Shown here: positions 53,627-61,965 of the stretch, one piece after another
How the letters are laid out: each line of letters begins with the position of its first letter
How positions within the stretch are numbered: the first letter of the stretch is position 1
Assembly (NCBI GenBank): GCA_001298545.1
Contig: LJCX01000027.1
Span: forward strand, 186,001 to 250,000
Direction of reading: 5' to 3'
DNA length: 64,000 nt
Source of the DNA: Actinobacteria bacterium OV320
GTDB taxonomy: Bacteria > Actinomycetota > Actinomycetes > Streptomycetales > Streptomycetaceae
The notes under the pieces: generated by a model
What the model was told of the DNA's origin: nothing
The model's database searches: none
The model's input: only the letters and a program-made list of their open reading frames with translations
Position numbers and translations under genes: made by a program

Positions 53627-53748
53627 GAACTGCTCCAGAACTCGCGGTGGTCGGTATGCGTCGAGCCTGCTGCCCCGCGCGTCGGAACTGAAGGATCGAT
53701 CGGCTCGTGGTTGTTACCCTCAGAGCAATACCGATCGGAGGGCCGCCC

Positions 53749-54594
53749 ATGGAGTCCCGACCGCTGCGTTATTTCGTCGCCGTCGCCGAGGAGCTCAACT
53801 TCGCCCGCGCCGCCGACCGGCTGGGCATCTCGCCGCCGCCGCTGTCCCGGGCGATCCGCCGGCTGGAGACGGAGCTGGGAGCGGTCCTGTTCGAGCGGAC
53901 CACGCACAGCGTGTCGCTGACCCCGGCGGGCGAAGTCCTGCTGGTGGAGGCCCGGTTCGCGCTCGCCGCGCTGGAGGCCGCGGGGCGACGGGCCCGGCGG
54001 GCCGCCGCCCCAGAGCCGAAGCTGGCGCTGGCGGTGAAGGCCGACGGGGACGCCGGGCTGCTGGAAGGGATCCTCGCCCGGTACGCGTCCGATCCCGCGG
54101 CGGTGCCGGTCGCCGTCCGGCTGTGCGCCTGGCACGAGCAGTCCCGGCTGCTGTGCCGGGGCGAGGCCGATGTGGCCCTGGTCTACGAGCCGTACGACCG
54201 CACCGGCCTGGACACGGAGGACCTGGCCGCCGAGCCGCGCGTCGCCGCCCTCGCCGTGAGTCATCCGCTCGCCGCCCGGGCCGCGTTGCGCCTCGCCGAC
54301 CTGGGGCTGCGCCCGGACGAGGCGCACCGCTACATCGACGAGGTCCGCGGCAGGGGCCAGGACCTCGCCCAGCTCCTCACGCTGGTGGGCCTCGGCGAGG
54401 TCGTCGCCCTGCTGCCCGCCTCCGTCGCCGACCGCTATCCCCGGCCGGGCGTCGTCTACCGTCCGGTCCTGGACGCGCCTCCTGCCGTCCTGGCCATCGC
54501 GTGGCCCCAGCAGTCCCGCTCACAGGCCGCTGCGGCGCTGGTGCGGGCCGCCGTCTCCGTGGCCGAGGAAGCCCGCGAGCGCGAGGCGGGCTGA
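53749..54594 (+). CDS. LysR-family regulator
   Basis: A 281-residue LysR-type protein with HTH RPLRYFVAVAEELNFARAAD, then RLGISPPPLSRAIRRLE, and a somewhat short effector domain. ATG 53749 follows GGAGGGCCGCCC, and TACCCT at 53715-53720 may be the -10. It is divergent from the NmrA-like gene. The last 139 bases are overlapped antisense by the end of the DUF4440 gene, which is unusually long for convergent genes here. Confidence 0.9.
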   Translation: MESRPLRYFVAVAEELNFARAADRLGISPPPLSRAIRRLETELGAVLFERTTHSVSLTPAGEVLLVEARFALAALEAAGRRARRAAAPEPKLALAVKADGDAGLLEGILARYASDPAAVPVAVRLCAWHEQSRLLCRGEADVALVYEPYDRTGLDTEDLAAEPRVAALAVSHPLAARAALRLADLGLRPDEAHRYIDEVRGRGQDLAQLLTLVGLGEVVALLPASVADRYPRPGVVYRPVLDAPPAVLAIAWPQQSRSQAAAALVRAAVSVAEEAREREAG

Positions 54595-55121
54595 CGCTGT
54601 GCGGCCTCGGGCGGGACCGGGGTCCCCTGGTGGTAGTACATCCGCCAGCCCGTCTCCTCGCCGCGCTTGCGCCACAGAGAGCTGCGCCGGGCCCGCCGGC
54701 CGTCGAAGTCCGTCTCGTAGGTGAGGTGGATCAGGCCGGGCGCCAGGAGGACGCCCTCGATCGCCGACGGCCGGTAGCGGGGGCCGCTCCGCGAGCTGCC
54801 CGGGTGCTCGGGCAGCCAGGCCAGCATCTCCTCGTACGTGTAGCGGCGGCCCGAGGAGCCGACCTCCACGAACTCGGGGTCGAGCAGCCGCTCGAAGAGG
54901 GCCCGGGAGGCACGCACGGCGGGGTCCATGAGGGCCAGCTCCCCGGCGATCGCCTCACCCACGCCGCCGTCCCCGCCCTCGTCCCCGCCGTCGTTCGCGT
55001 CGTCGTCCGCGTCGGGGTTCAGGCCGTCGTCCGCGGCGCGGTACACGTCGTCGTCCTCGTGGGTCACCCGGCCGTCTTCGTGGGTGACCCCCGCACTCTC
55101 GCGACCGGGTTGTCCGCTCAC
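54456..55121 (-). CDS. DUF4440 (NTF2-like) protein with acidic linker and extended tail
   Basis: A 221-residue protein starting at GTG 55121 (GTGA overlap with rmdA). Residues 1-55 are acidic and repetitive (VTHEDG-R-VTHEDD, then Asp/Gly runs). The NTF2-like DUF4440 domain is at 60-169 (LFERLLDPEFVEVGSSGRRY, LIHLTYETDFDG, ETGWRMYYHQGTPVP). Homologues normally end at about this HQGTPV. Here 52 further Ala/Arg/Ser residues are read through DNA antisense to the LysR gene. The function is unknown; it is third in an overlapping operon with a methyltransferase and RmdA. Confidence 0.75.
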   Translation of the reverse strand: MSGQPGRESAGVTHEDGRVTHEDDDVYRAADDGLNPDADDDANDGGDEGGDGGVGEAIAGELALMDPAVRASRALFERLLDPEFVEVGSSGRRYTYEEMLAWLPEHPGSSRSGPRYRPSAIEGVLLAPGLIHLTYETDFDGRRARRSSLWRKRGEETGWRMYYHQGTPVPPEAAQRQPASRSRASSATETAARTSAAAACERDCWGHAMARTAGGASRTGR

Positions 55122-57253
55122 CCCGTCGCGTCCACCAGGGCCAGCTCGTGGAGCCGGTCCGGCGGGCCCGGGCGGGCGTAGTACCAGCCCTGGGCCGTGT
55201 CGCAGCCCAGTATCCGCAGCTGTTCGGCCTGCGCGCCGGTCTCCACGCCCTCCACCGTGACCGCGAGGTTCAGGCTGTGGGCGAGCGAGACGATCCCCTC
55301 GACGATCTTGAGGTCGACGGGGTCCGCCGGGAACTGCTGCATGCCCTGGGTGAAGGAGCGGTCCAGCTTGAGCACGCTCACCGGGAGCCGCCGCAGGTTG
55401 GCCAGGTTGGAGTAGCCGGTGCCGAAGTCGTCCAGGGCGATGTCGACGCCCATCTCGGCCAGCCGGCGCAGCGGCTTGAGCAGGTCGTCGTCGGCGCCGA
55501 TCAACGCCGACTCCGTCACCTCCAGGCACAGGGCCTCCGGTGCGACACCCGCGCGTTCCAGGATGTCGACGGTGTCCTGCACCAGACCGGGATGGGTGAG
55601 CTGGCACGGGGAGAGGTTGACGTTGATCCGCAGGGGATCCGTGTCGCCGCCCCGCTCCCGCCACTCGCCGGCCTGACGGACCGACTCCTCCAGGACCCAG
55701 CGGCCCAGCGGCACGATCAGCCCGGTGTGCTCGGCGAGCGGGATGAACCGGTCGGGGCCGAGCACCCCGTGCTGCGGATGCAGCCAGCGCACCAGGGCCT
55801 CCGCGCCGCGCACACTGCCGTCGCCGAGGTGGACGAGCGGCTGGTACTCGATGAAGAACTCGCCGCGGTCGAGGGCCGCCGGCAGCGCGGTGGTCAGGCC
55901 GTGGCGGGTGATCGCGCGGGCGTCGGCCTCCGGATCGGCAAGCTCGAAGCGGTTGCCGCCCGCCGACTTGGCCCGGTACATGGTGATGTCGGCGCTGCGC
56001 AGCACCTCCGCCGCGCTGCGCCCCCCCGCCGGCCCCTCGACGATGCCGATGCTGCCGCGCACGGTCAGCTCCCGGCCGTCGATACGCACCGGCGCGATCA
56101 TGGCGTTCATGATGCGCGCGGCCAGGTCGTCGACCTCACGGCGGGTGTCGGGGCCGGTGGTCAGCGCCACGAACTCGTCACCGCCGAGGCGCGCGACCAT
56201 CTCGCCGGGCGCGGTGGCGCAGGACTGGAGCCGGTCGGCGACCTCGACCAGCAGCCGGTCGCCGGCCGCGTGCCCGAGACTGTCGTTGATGGTCTTGAAG
56301 CCGTCCAGGTCGAGGTAGCACAGACCGAAGCGCTGCCCGGCGCCGGCGCCGAGCGCCTTCTCCAGGCGTTCGAAGAACAGGGTGCGGTTGGGCAGGCCGG
56401 TGAGCGCGTCGTGGGTGGCCTCGTAGCGCAGCCGCAGGTTGAGCAGCCGGCGCTCGGTGGTGTCCTCCATCAGGGCCAGCGAGTACTGCGGCGCGCCGTC
56501 CGCGTCACGCAGCAGGGAGACCGTCAGGTTGGTCCACAGGGCCGTTCCGTCGGGGCGGCTGAACGCCTTCTCGGTGTGGTAGTGCTCCCGTTCGCCGCGG
56601 ACCAGCTCGTCGTACAGCTTCCAGGTCTGGGGTGCGTCCTCGGGATGCGTCAGGTCCTGGACCTTGCGGTCGCGCAGGGACTGCTCCGAGCCGCCGAACA
56701 TGCGCAGCAGTGCCCCGTTGACCTGGAGGACGTTGCCTTCCAGGTCGGCGATGCCGATTCCTATCGCGGCCCCCTCGAAGACCGCGCGGAAGCGGGCCTC
56801 GCTCGCGTGCAGCGCCTGCGCGACCACGCCCTGGGCGCGCAACGCGGCCTGGGCGATGGCCTCCTGTTCGGCGAGCGTGCGCTCGCGCAGCGCCTGCGCG
56901 TAGCCGGCCGCCATGGCGTGCTGGAGCCTGGCGGCGCGGGCCCGCAGATCCTCCTGGGGGCCGTCCTCGCCGCAGTAGAGCACCAGATAGGCGTCGACAC
57001 AGTCGAGGGAGCGGCTGAGTGCCTCGGGGTCGGTGCAGTGCGCGTCGACGAGGGCGGCGCCGACCGCCTTGCCCGTGTCGGCGTCGAAGGCGCGCTCCAG
57101 CAGTGCGCCGCGCAACCGCCGTGCCAGTGGAAGGAGTTGCTCCTCCAGTTCGGACCGGGTCAGCGACGTCGAGGTCACCGGGAACACCGACCGGCTCCAG
57201 ATCGTCGCGAACCGCCGCAGTCTGTCCTCCGGCCCGTCCGGCTCGGCGGTCAC
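55118..57253 (-). CDS. rmdA: RmdA-like cyclic di-GMP enzyme (PAS-GGDEF-EAL)
   Basis: A 711-residue cytoplasmic protein. The N-terminal helical region is at about 1-145, a PAS domain at about 150-265 (FRAVFEGAAIGIGIADLEGN), then GGDEF with an intact active site (GGDEF at 357-361) and EAL with an intact EALVRW (485-490), DDFGTGYSNL and the KLDRSF loop. RmdA proteins can both make and degrade c-di-GMP and help time aerial development in Streptomyces. It starts at GTG 57253, overlapping the methyltransferase stop. The identification rests on domain order and on neighbourhood with the SCO0930-family gene. Confidence 0.9.
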   Translation of the reverse strand: MTAEPDGPEDRLRRFATIWSRSVFPVTSTSLTRSELEEQLLPLARRLRGALLERAFDADTGKAVGAALVDAHCTDPEALSRSLDCVDAYLVLYCGEDGPQEDLRARAARLQHAMAAGYAQALRERTLAEQEAIAQAALRAQGVVAQALHASEARFRAVFEGAAIGIGIADLEGNVLQVNGALLRMFGGSEQSLRDRKVQDLTHPEDAPQTWKLYDELVRGEREHYHTEKAFSRPDGTALWTNLTVSLLRDADGAPQYSLALMEDTTERRLLNLRLRYEATHDALTGLPNRTLFFERLEKALGAGAGQRFGLCYLDLDGFKTINDSLGHAAGDRLLVEVADRLQSCATAPGEMVARLGGDEFVALTTGPDTRREVDDLAARIMNAMIAPVRIDGRELTVRGSIGIVEGPAGGRSAAEVLRSADITMYRAKSAGGNRFELADPEADARAITRHGLTTALPAALDRGEFFIEYQPLVHLGDGSVRGAEALVRWLHPQHGVLGPDRFIPLAEHTGLIVPLGRWVLEESVRQAGEWRERGGDTDPLRINVNLSPCQLTHPGLVQDTVDILERAGVAPEALCLEVTESALIGADDDLLKPLRRLAEMGVDIALDDFGTGYSNLANLRRLPVSVLKLDRSFTQGMQQFPADPVDLKIVEGIVSLAHSLNLAVTVEGVETGAQAEQLRILGCDTAQGWYYARPGPPDRLHELALVDATG

Positions 57254-58062
57254 GCCGTACGCCCCACGCCGGCGAAACCGGAGAGGGCCCACGGGTCCTC
57301 GTCCTCCGGCGCCGTGTCCGGCCGCCAGTGCGGCATCGGCACCAGTCCGGGTTCCACCATGTCGTACCCCTCGAAGAACCGCGCGATCTCGTCACGCGAG
57401 CGCATGATCAGCGGGTTGCGGATGTCCTTGTACACGTCCACCGCGCCCCCGGCCCGCTCCGGTGGCAGTGGGATTCCCTCGTACGAGGCATGGGTGAGCA
57501 GGAGCAGACTGCCGGGCGCGAGCGCCGCGGTGAGTTCGGCCACCGCCGCGAACGGGTCGTCCGCGTCCTCCACGAAATGCAGTACGGCGACGAGCAGCAG
57601 CGCCACCGGCCGGTCCAGGTCGATCAGTTGCGCGACCTGCGGGCTGTTCAGGATCTCCTGCGGCTTGCGCAGATCGGCGGCCACGACATCGGCGTCGGCG
57701 TTGCCGGCCAGCACCGCCTCACTGTGCGCGACGGCCACCGGGTCGTGGTCGACGTAGACCACGCGGGCCCCGGGGCTCAGCGCCTGGGCGACCTCGTGCA
57801 CATTGCCGAAGGTGGGGATGCCGGAGCCGATGTCGAGGAACTGGGTGACGCCCTCGTCGGCCGCGTACCGCACGGCACGGCGCATGAACGCCCGGTTCGC
57901 CTGGCTGATCTTCGGAAGTCCCGGCAGGAACTCCATGGCCTTGCGGGCTGCTTCCCGGTCGACCTCGAAGTTGTGCGAGCCGCCCAGGTAGTGGTCGTAG
58001 ATCCGCGAGACGCTGGGCACCGAGATGTCGATGCTCCGAGGGGCCCAGGCGGGTCGCTCCAT
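57250..58062 (-). CDS. SAM-dependent methyltransferase, PF04672 (DUF574) family
   Basis: A 270-residue enzyme of a family greatly expanded in Streptomyces. It has the N-terminal signature IDISVPSVSRIYDHYLGGSHNF and the SAM motif FLDIGSGIPTFGNVHEVAQ. Targets are unknown. ATG 58062 has GGAG six bases upstream; a TTG at 58074 is less likely. It is first in the overlapping operon methyltransferase-rmdA-DUF4440. Confidence 0.92.
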   Translation of the reverse strand: MERPAWAPRSIDISVPSVSRIYDHYLGGSHNFEVDREAARKAMEFLPGLPKISQANRAFMRRAVRYAADEGVTQFLDIGSGIPTFGNVHEVAQALSPGARVVYVDHDPVAVAHSEAVLAGNADADVVAADLRKPQEILNSPQVAQLIDLDRPVALLLVAVLHFVEDADDPFAAVAELTAALAPGSLLLLTHASYEGIPLPPERAGGAVDVYKDIRNPLIMRSRDEIARFFEGYDMVEPGLVPMPHWRPDTAPEDEDPWALSGFAGVGRTA

Positions 58063-58423
58063 CTGTCTCTCCAAGGCGTAGGCGATCCGGTGTTCGAGCT
58101 GAGGCTACTGATCGCCCGCCAAAGGGGCGAGTGGAAACGGAAATTGACCGTCCGTTCCCGGTCACTGCCTGCGGCACGTGCCGATTCGACGCGCCCCGAA
58201 GGGCTGCTTGAGGTGCCCGGCTCGTTCCGGAGAGTTCCGGAGGGTTCCGGAGCCGTCCGCGGGGCGGCGAAAGTCTACGCACAGGAAGCGGCGGCCGGAC
58301 AAGCACGAGGGACCGGCGGGACGCAAAGCACAACGGTCCGCCCCCTCCGTGCGGCGCGGAGGGGGCGGACCAACGGTCGTGCGCGATGGGGCAGCTGCGG
58401 GATCGGCCCTGGGGAGGCGATCT
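58063..58423. repeat. Intergenic region with 10-bp iterons (58224-58253) and a terminator
   Basis: This is 361 bases without a gene. It contains three back-to-back 10-base units, GTTCCGGAG followed by A, G or C, at 58224-58253, one per helical turn. These lie 162-191 bases upstream of the methyltransferase-rmdA operon start and downstream of the SCO0930-family gene. The promoter of the operon must lie between the repeats and 58062. Confidence 0.65.
58335..58371 (-). terminator. Strong hairpin terminator after the SCO0930-family gene
   Basis: A perfect 15-bp stem, GGTCCGCCCCCTCCG / CGGAGGGGGCGGACC, with a 7-base loop lies 53 bases past the stop of the lipoprotein gene. The stem is flanked by CAAC/CAAC bases. 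Confidence 0.85.
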
Positions 58424-59401
58424 CTACTGCGCCGGCGCTCCGACCAGCTTTCCGTTCGGCGCGACGGCGTACCACGTGCCGCCCACACCCTGGCCGTTGA
58501 TGTCGCCGGGCGCCTTGTCACCGGAGAAGGTGTAGATCGGCGAGCAGTTGATCGTCTGCTGCTTGGTGCCGTCGGACCGGGTGAAGTTCATGTAGCCCTT
58601 CTCCTGGATGCCCTCGGTCTCGTTGAAGGCGACCGGCGCGACGGCCGGCCACTTCTCGAGGCAGGCTCCGTTGCAGTTCGAGACCGGCTCGGGCCAGGCC
58701 TTGTCCTTCAGGAAGCGGTAGACCGTCATGCCGTTCTTGTCGACGACGATCTCACCGAGGTTGGCGTCCTTGCGGACGGACAGCCCGGCCAGCTCGGTGC
58801 CGGACTCGGCGGACGAGCCGGAGGCCTTGGCCTTCTTGCCCTCGGGGGTGAGCGCGAACCACTTGTTGCCCACGCCCTGACCGGTGGTGTCACCGGCCTT
58901 GGCGTCCTTGGCGTAGTAGTAGGCGGGCCAGCCGGCGACGGTCAGCTGCTTGGTGCCGTCGGTGCGGGTGACCTCGCCCAGCAGCGACTTGTCGATGCCG
59001 TCGCCTGCGGCGATGTCATCGGCGGAGACCGGCGGCCAGGCGGTCGCGCAGTCGCCGTCACAGTTCGACTTCGGGGGTTCCGCGGTGTCCGCGTCGAAGC
59101 GGTAGAGAGTCTTGCCGGTGCCGTCGGTGAGGATCTTGCCGAGTTCGTCGTTCGCCGCGACGGCCAGCTCGGCCGCGCTGCCCTGCGCGGCGGCTCCTCC
59201 GGTCGCACTGGCGCTCGCACCGGAACCGACCCCACTGCCGACGCCGCTGCCCACGCCGACGCCCGCGATGCCACCGGCCGGGGCCGTGGCCCCGACGTTC
59301 TGGCTCGACGACGTGCCGCTCTCAGAACCGCACGCCGTCGTCAGCGCCAGCACGGCCACAGCACTCGCCGCAAGTGAGGCGCTCCGCCAGGTGGTCTTCA
59401 T
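58424..59401 (-). CDS. SCO0930-family lipoprotein, two COG4315 repeats
   Basis: A 325-residue surface lipoprotein. The signal peptide and lipobox SAVAVLALTTAC put the lipidated Cys at about residue 24. A Gly/Ser repeat linker (VGVGSGVGSGVGSGAS) is followed by two homologous halves, each with TVYRF-type and CNGAC/CDGDC-type segments (TLYRFDAD...SNCDGDCATAWPPV and TVYRFLKD...SNCNGACLEKWPAV). The paired Cys in each half could form disulfides or bind a ligand. ATG 59401 has GGGGAG upstream. It probably acts at the membrane-wall interface during development. Confidence 0.9.
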   Translation of the reverse strand: MKTTWRSASLAASAVAVLALTTACGSESGTSSSQNVGATAPAGGIAGVGVGSGVGSGVGSGASASATGGAAAQGSAAELAVAANDELGKILTDGTGKTLYRFDADTAEPPKSNCDGDCATAWPPVSADDIAAGDGIDKSLLGEVTRTDGTKQLTVAGWPAYYYAKDAKAGDTTGQGVGNKWFALTPEGKKAKASGSSAESGTELAGLSVRKDANLGEIVVDKNGMTVYRFLKDKAWPEPVSNCNGACLEKWPAVAPVAFNETEGIQEKGYMNFTRSDGTKQQTINCSPIYTFSGDKAPGDINGQGVGGTWYAVAPNGKLVGAPAQ

Positions 59402-59675
59402 CGTCAACAACTCCCCGATCGTCACAAGGTGTTGCAGCGCCCTGCTGCGCCGCCGCACGGCACTGAGTACGCATGGTGACGGTCGTTGTGTTCAAACACG
59501 GCACAAAAAACTTTCCGGGACCTGTGACACCGGCCCCGGCGGACCCCTCCGGATCGCACAGGCGCACGGCGAGCCGGATGCGCGAACGTACCGTCCGGCA
59601 AACCTGTGGACGTGAACTTCCCCCGTTCGGGGCAATCCCCACCGGGCGTGGGCGTGGGCAGGTACGGGACGCCGC

Positions 59676-60294
59676 ATGATCTCCGTCGTGCATGGACCCG
59701 AACCGACCCGATCCGCCCTCGTCATCAGGACCCTGGCCCTGGTGACCGCGGCCTGGATCCTCGCCGCCGCCCCGGCCGGGGTGGCCGCGGCCGACGCGTG
59801 CGCGTACGCCTCGACCGGCCCGGACGGCATCGAGGCGGTGGCGGTCGCGGGGAGTCACGCGTGGCCGGCTCCCCCGGTGTGCCCGGAACCGACGCCGACG
59901 CCCACCCCGACCCCCGCACCGCCGAAGCCGAAGCCCCCGCCCGAGCCGACGCCGAGCCCCACCCCGACCCCCACGCCGACCCCCACCCCGAAGCCGACGC
60001 CCCCGCCGCCACCGCCTCCCGAGCAGGCCGATGGCGCCCGCGCCGCCCCGGCCCGCGGCCCCGCCCCCGCGGCAGGCCCCCACACCCCCGCCGGCTCCGG
60101 CCCCGGAGCCGGAGCCGACACCGACGGCCGAGCCGACGCCCACGCCACACCCGTCCGCGACCCCGGTGAGCTACCCGGCGTACCACGCCTCGCCGCGGCA
60201 GCGGCCCGTCCGCCGCGGCCAGTCGCCGGTCACCTACGTCCTGCTCATCACCGTGCCCGCGGTGATCGCCGTCGCCGCGCTGCGACCGCGCTAG
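59676..60294 (+). pseudogene. Pro/Thr-rich secreted membrane protein, interrupted by a frameshift
   Basis: The frame from ATG 59676 encodes a signal peptide (VIRTLALVTAAWILAAAPAG) and a mature part that turns into PTPTPTP/PPPP repeats around residue 70. At about 60005-60030 the Pro-rich composition passes to the +1 frame, which continues (APPRPAAPPPRQAP, PEPEPTPTAEPTPTPHP) to a C-terminal membrane segment, YVLLITVPAVIAVAALRPR, and TAG at 60292-60294. The first frame meanwhile reads Arg-rich nonsense into the next gene. Slippage in the (CCNACC)n repeats, an assembly error or a real pseudogene are all possible. Confidence 0.7.
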
Positions 60295-60315
60295 CGCCGA
60301 CCCTGGAGGCATCTC

Positions 60316-61080
60316 TTGCCGGAATGGCTTGTTCTCACCCTCGCGATGCTCGCCGCCTGCGCGGTGGTGGTCGTCATCACCCTCCTACGGCACCGCAGGG
60401 CTCCCGAGGACGAGGACCCCTCCGAGACCCCGGACGTCATCGAGTACATGACGATGTGGATCGGCGTGGTGTACGCCATCGTCCTGGGCCTGGCCATCGC
60501 CGGCGTCTGGGAGGCGCGCAGTGTGGCCCAGGACCACGTCCAGGCGGAGGCGCAGGCGCTCCACGAGATCTCGGAGCGGGTACGCGTCTACCCGGCCGAC
60601 GCCCGTGACCGTATTCGGGAGGATGTCAACGCCTATGTCGGACACGTCGTCACCACCGAGTGGAAGTCGATGGCCGACGACGGTGAGGTGACCGAGCGCG
60701 GCGACGAACTCCTCCAGCGGATCCGGGTGGACGTCACCGACTACCAGCCGACGTCCGACTTCCAGGCCCAGGCCTACCAGCCGCTGATCGACCAGATGGC
60801 CGCCGCGGACCAGGCACGCAACGCCCGGGCCGAGTCGACGGGGGCGACCATGCCGGGTGTGGTGTGGTTCGGGCTGCTGGCCGGGGCCGCCATCACCATC
60901 GGCATGGTGTTCGCGCTGCAGATCCGGCGCACCACCCGCGAACTGGTGCTGGCCGGGCTGTTCTCCGCGCTGATCGCCTTTCTGCTCTTCCTCATCTGGG
61001 ACTTCGACGCGCCCTACAGCCGGGGCATCACCGCGTCGGCGGAACCGTTCCTCCATCTGTTCCCCGGCGCCGGGGGCTGA
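60316..61080 (+). CDS. DUF4239-like integral membrane protein
   Basis: A 254-residue protein with an N-terminal helix (WLVLTLAMLAACAVVVVITLL), a second (MTMWIGVVYAIVLGLAIAGVW), a charged cytoplasmic/extracytoplasmic helical middle (residues 70-175) and two C-terminal helices (WFGLLAGAAITIGMVFAL and VLAGLFSALIAFLLFLIWDF). The HVQAEAQALHEI segment fits the bestrophin-like DUF4239 family. It starts at TTG 60316, with GGAGG six bases before. It is close behind the Pro-rich gene (22-base gap), suggesting one transcript. Confidence 0.8.
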   Translation: MPEWLVLTLAMLAACAVVVVITLLRHRRAPEDEDPSETPDVIEYMTMWIGVVYAIVLGLAIAGVWEARSVAQDHVQAEAQALHEISERVRVYPADARDRIREDVNAYVGHVVTTEWKSMADDGEVTERGDELLQRIRVDVTDYQPTSDFQAQAYQPLIDQMAAADQARNARAESTGATMPGVVWFGLLAGAAITIGMVFALQIRRTTRELVLAGLFSALIAFLLFLIWDFDAPYSRGITASAEPFLHLFPGAGG

Positions 61081-61105
61081 CGTCCGCTCACCTCACGCTC
61101 CCGCG

Positions 61106-61157
61106 ACCGGGGGACGGCGGCAGAAGGACGGCCGCCACGCCGCGGCCGTCCCCCGGT
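61106..61157. terminator. Hairpin after the DUF4239 gene
   Basis: A perfect 13-bp stem, ACCGGGGGACGGC / GCCGTCCCCCGGT, has a 26-base loop that can form its own inner structure. It begins 26 bases past the stop. Confidence 0.65.
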
Positions 61158-61319
61158 TGCCGCACCGGCGTCCCCTGGGCGGCCCACACGCTTGCCCCAT
61201 TCGCGCGACTGCGATCGCGGGAGCGCACACATGTTCCTAGCGTTTCGGTCATCGAGGTGCATTTATGACGCAAGCGGAAAAAGGTCCGCAGCTGCTCCTC
61301 GGGGACCGGAGGATCCACC

Positions 61320-61856
61320 ATGCGCGCGATACGCGTCGCTTCGGCCGCACTGTTGGGCGTCACCGCCCTGACCTTCTCCGTACCGGTCGCCGTCGCGAGC
61401 GACGACGACAACCACTACGTCATGTCCAACGGCTACGGCGTGCTGCCCTCGACGGTCGCGGCGGGCGGGCAGATCACCGTTCAGGTGGACCGCAACGCCA
61501 GTGGCTGCCGGAGCTCCGTGACGGTCTCCTCGGGGGTCTTCGACGCGGTCGTCATCCCCCGGGGCTCGTCGTCCGCCGTGGTCACGGTCGACTGGGACGC
61601 CAGGGCGGGCGCCTCCTACCGGGTGACGTTCGCCTGCGGCGGCATCAGCGCCGTCAAGGAGTTGACGATCGCCGGCGGCCGTCCGGTCGATCCCCCTGCG
61701 CCGTACCCGGTCCCGCGGGGCGTGCAAGCCGGTGAGGGCGGCACCGTCGCCGGTTTCGACCTGAAGGAGATCGGGCTGGGCGCCGCGCTCATCGTGGGCT
61801 CGGTCGGCACCGCGTACTACTTCTCACGGCGCCGCGCCGCCGAGGACGGCGGCTGA
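61320..61856 (+). CDS. Small secreted wall/membrane protein, candidate class F sortase substrate
   Basis: A 178-residue protein with a Sec signal peptide (residues 1-26, ...FSVPVAVASD). The beta-rich Ig-like domain has two Cys (ASGCRSS, TFACGG) and the segments AAGGQITVQVD and DARAGASYRVTF. A Pro linker is followed by GVQAGEGGT (134-142), then a C-terminal hydrophobic helix (about 151-169) and RRR. This architecture mimics a cell-wall sorting signal but has no LPxTG. It is paralogous to the protein at 61966-62472. The class F sortase gene lies 1 kb downstream. The function is inferred. Confidence 0.85.
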   Translation: MRAIRVASAALLGVTALTFSVPVAVASDDDNHYVMSNGYGVLPSTVAAGGQITVQVDRNASGCRSSVTVSSGVFDAVVIPRGSSSAVVTVDWDARAGASYRVTFACGGISAVKELTIAGGRPVDPPAPYPVPRGVQAGEGGTVAGFDLKEIGLGAALIVGSVGTAYYFSRRRAAEDGG

Positions 61857-61882
61857 CGGCTCGCCCCGACGGCTCCGCCGTG

Positions 61883-61930
61883 CGCAGGCCTTCGCCCCGG
61901 ATCCCAGCGGGACCGGGGCGAAGGCCTGCG
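61883..61930. terminator. Exceptionally strong bidirectional hairpin
   Basis: A perfect 18-bp stem (CGCAGGCCTTCGCCCCGG with its complement) is topped by a second TCCC-AGC-GGGA stem. It separates the two converging small secreted-protein genes. Confidence 0.9.
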
Positions 61931-61965
61931 TCACGTGCGACGTGCGATCCCCTTCGGAGCGGGCC

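Noticed and set aside
53741..53760. GATCGGAGG before the second LysR gene as a regulatory palindrome
   Set aside because: It is simply a ribosome-binding site; no inverted repeat of useful length.
59676..60608. 310-residue reading of the Pro-rich gene continuing into the DUF4239 gene
   Set aside because: After about residue 118 it turns Arg-rich and overlaps the well-supported DUF4239 frame; the other frame keeps the Pro-rich pattern and membrane anchor.
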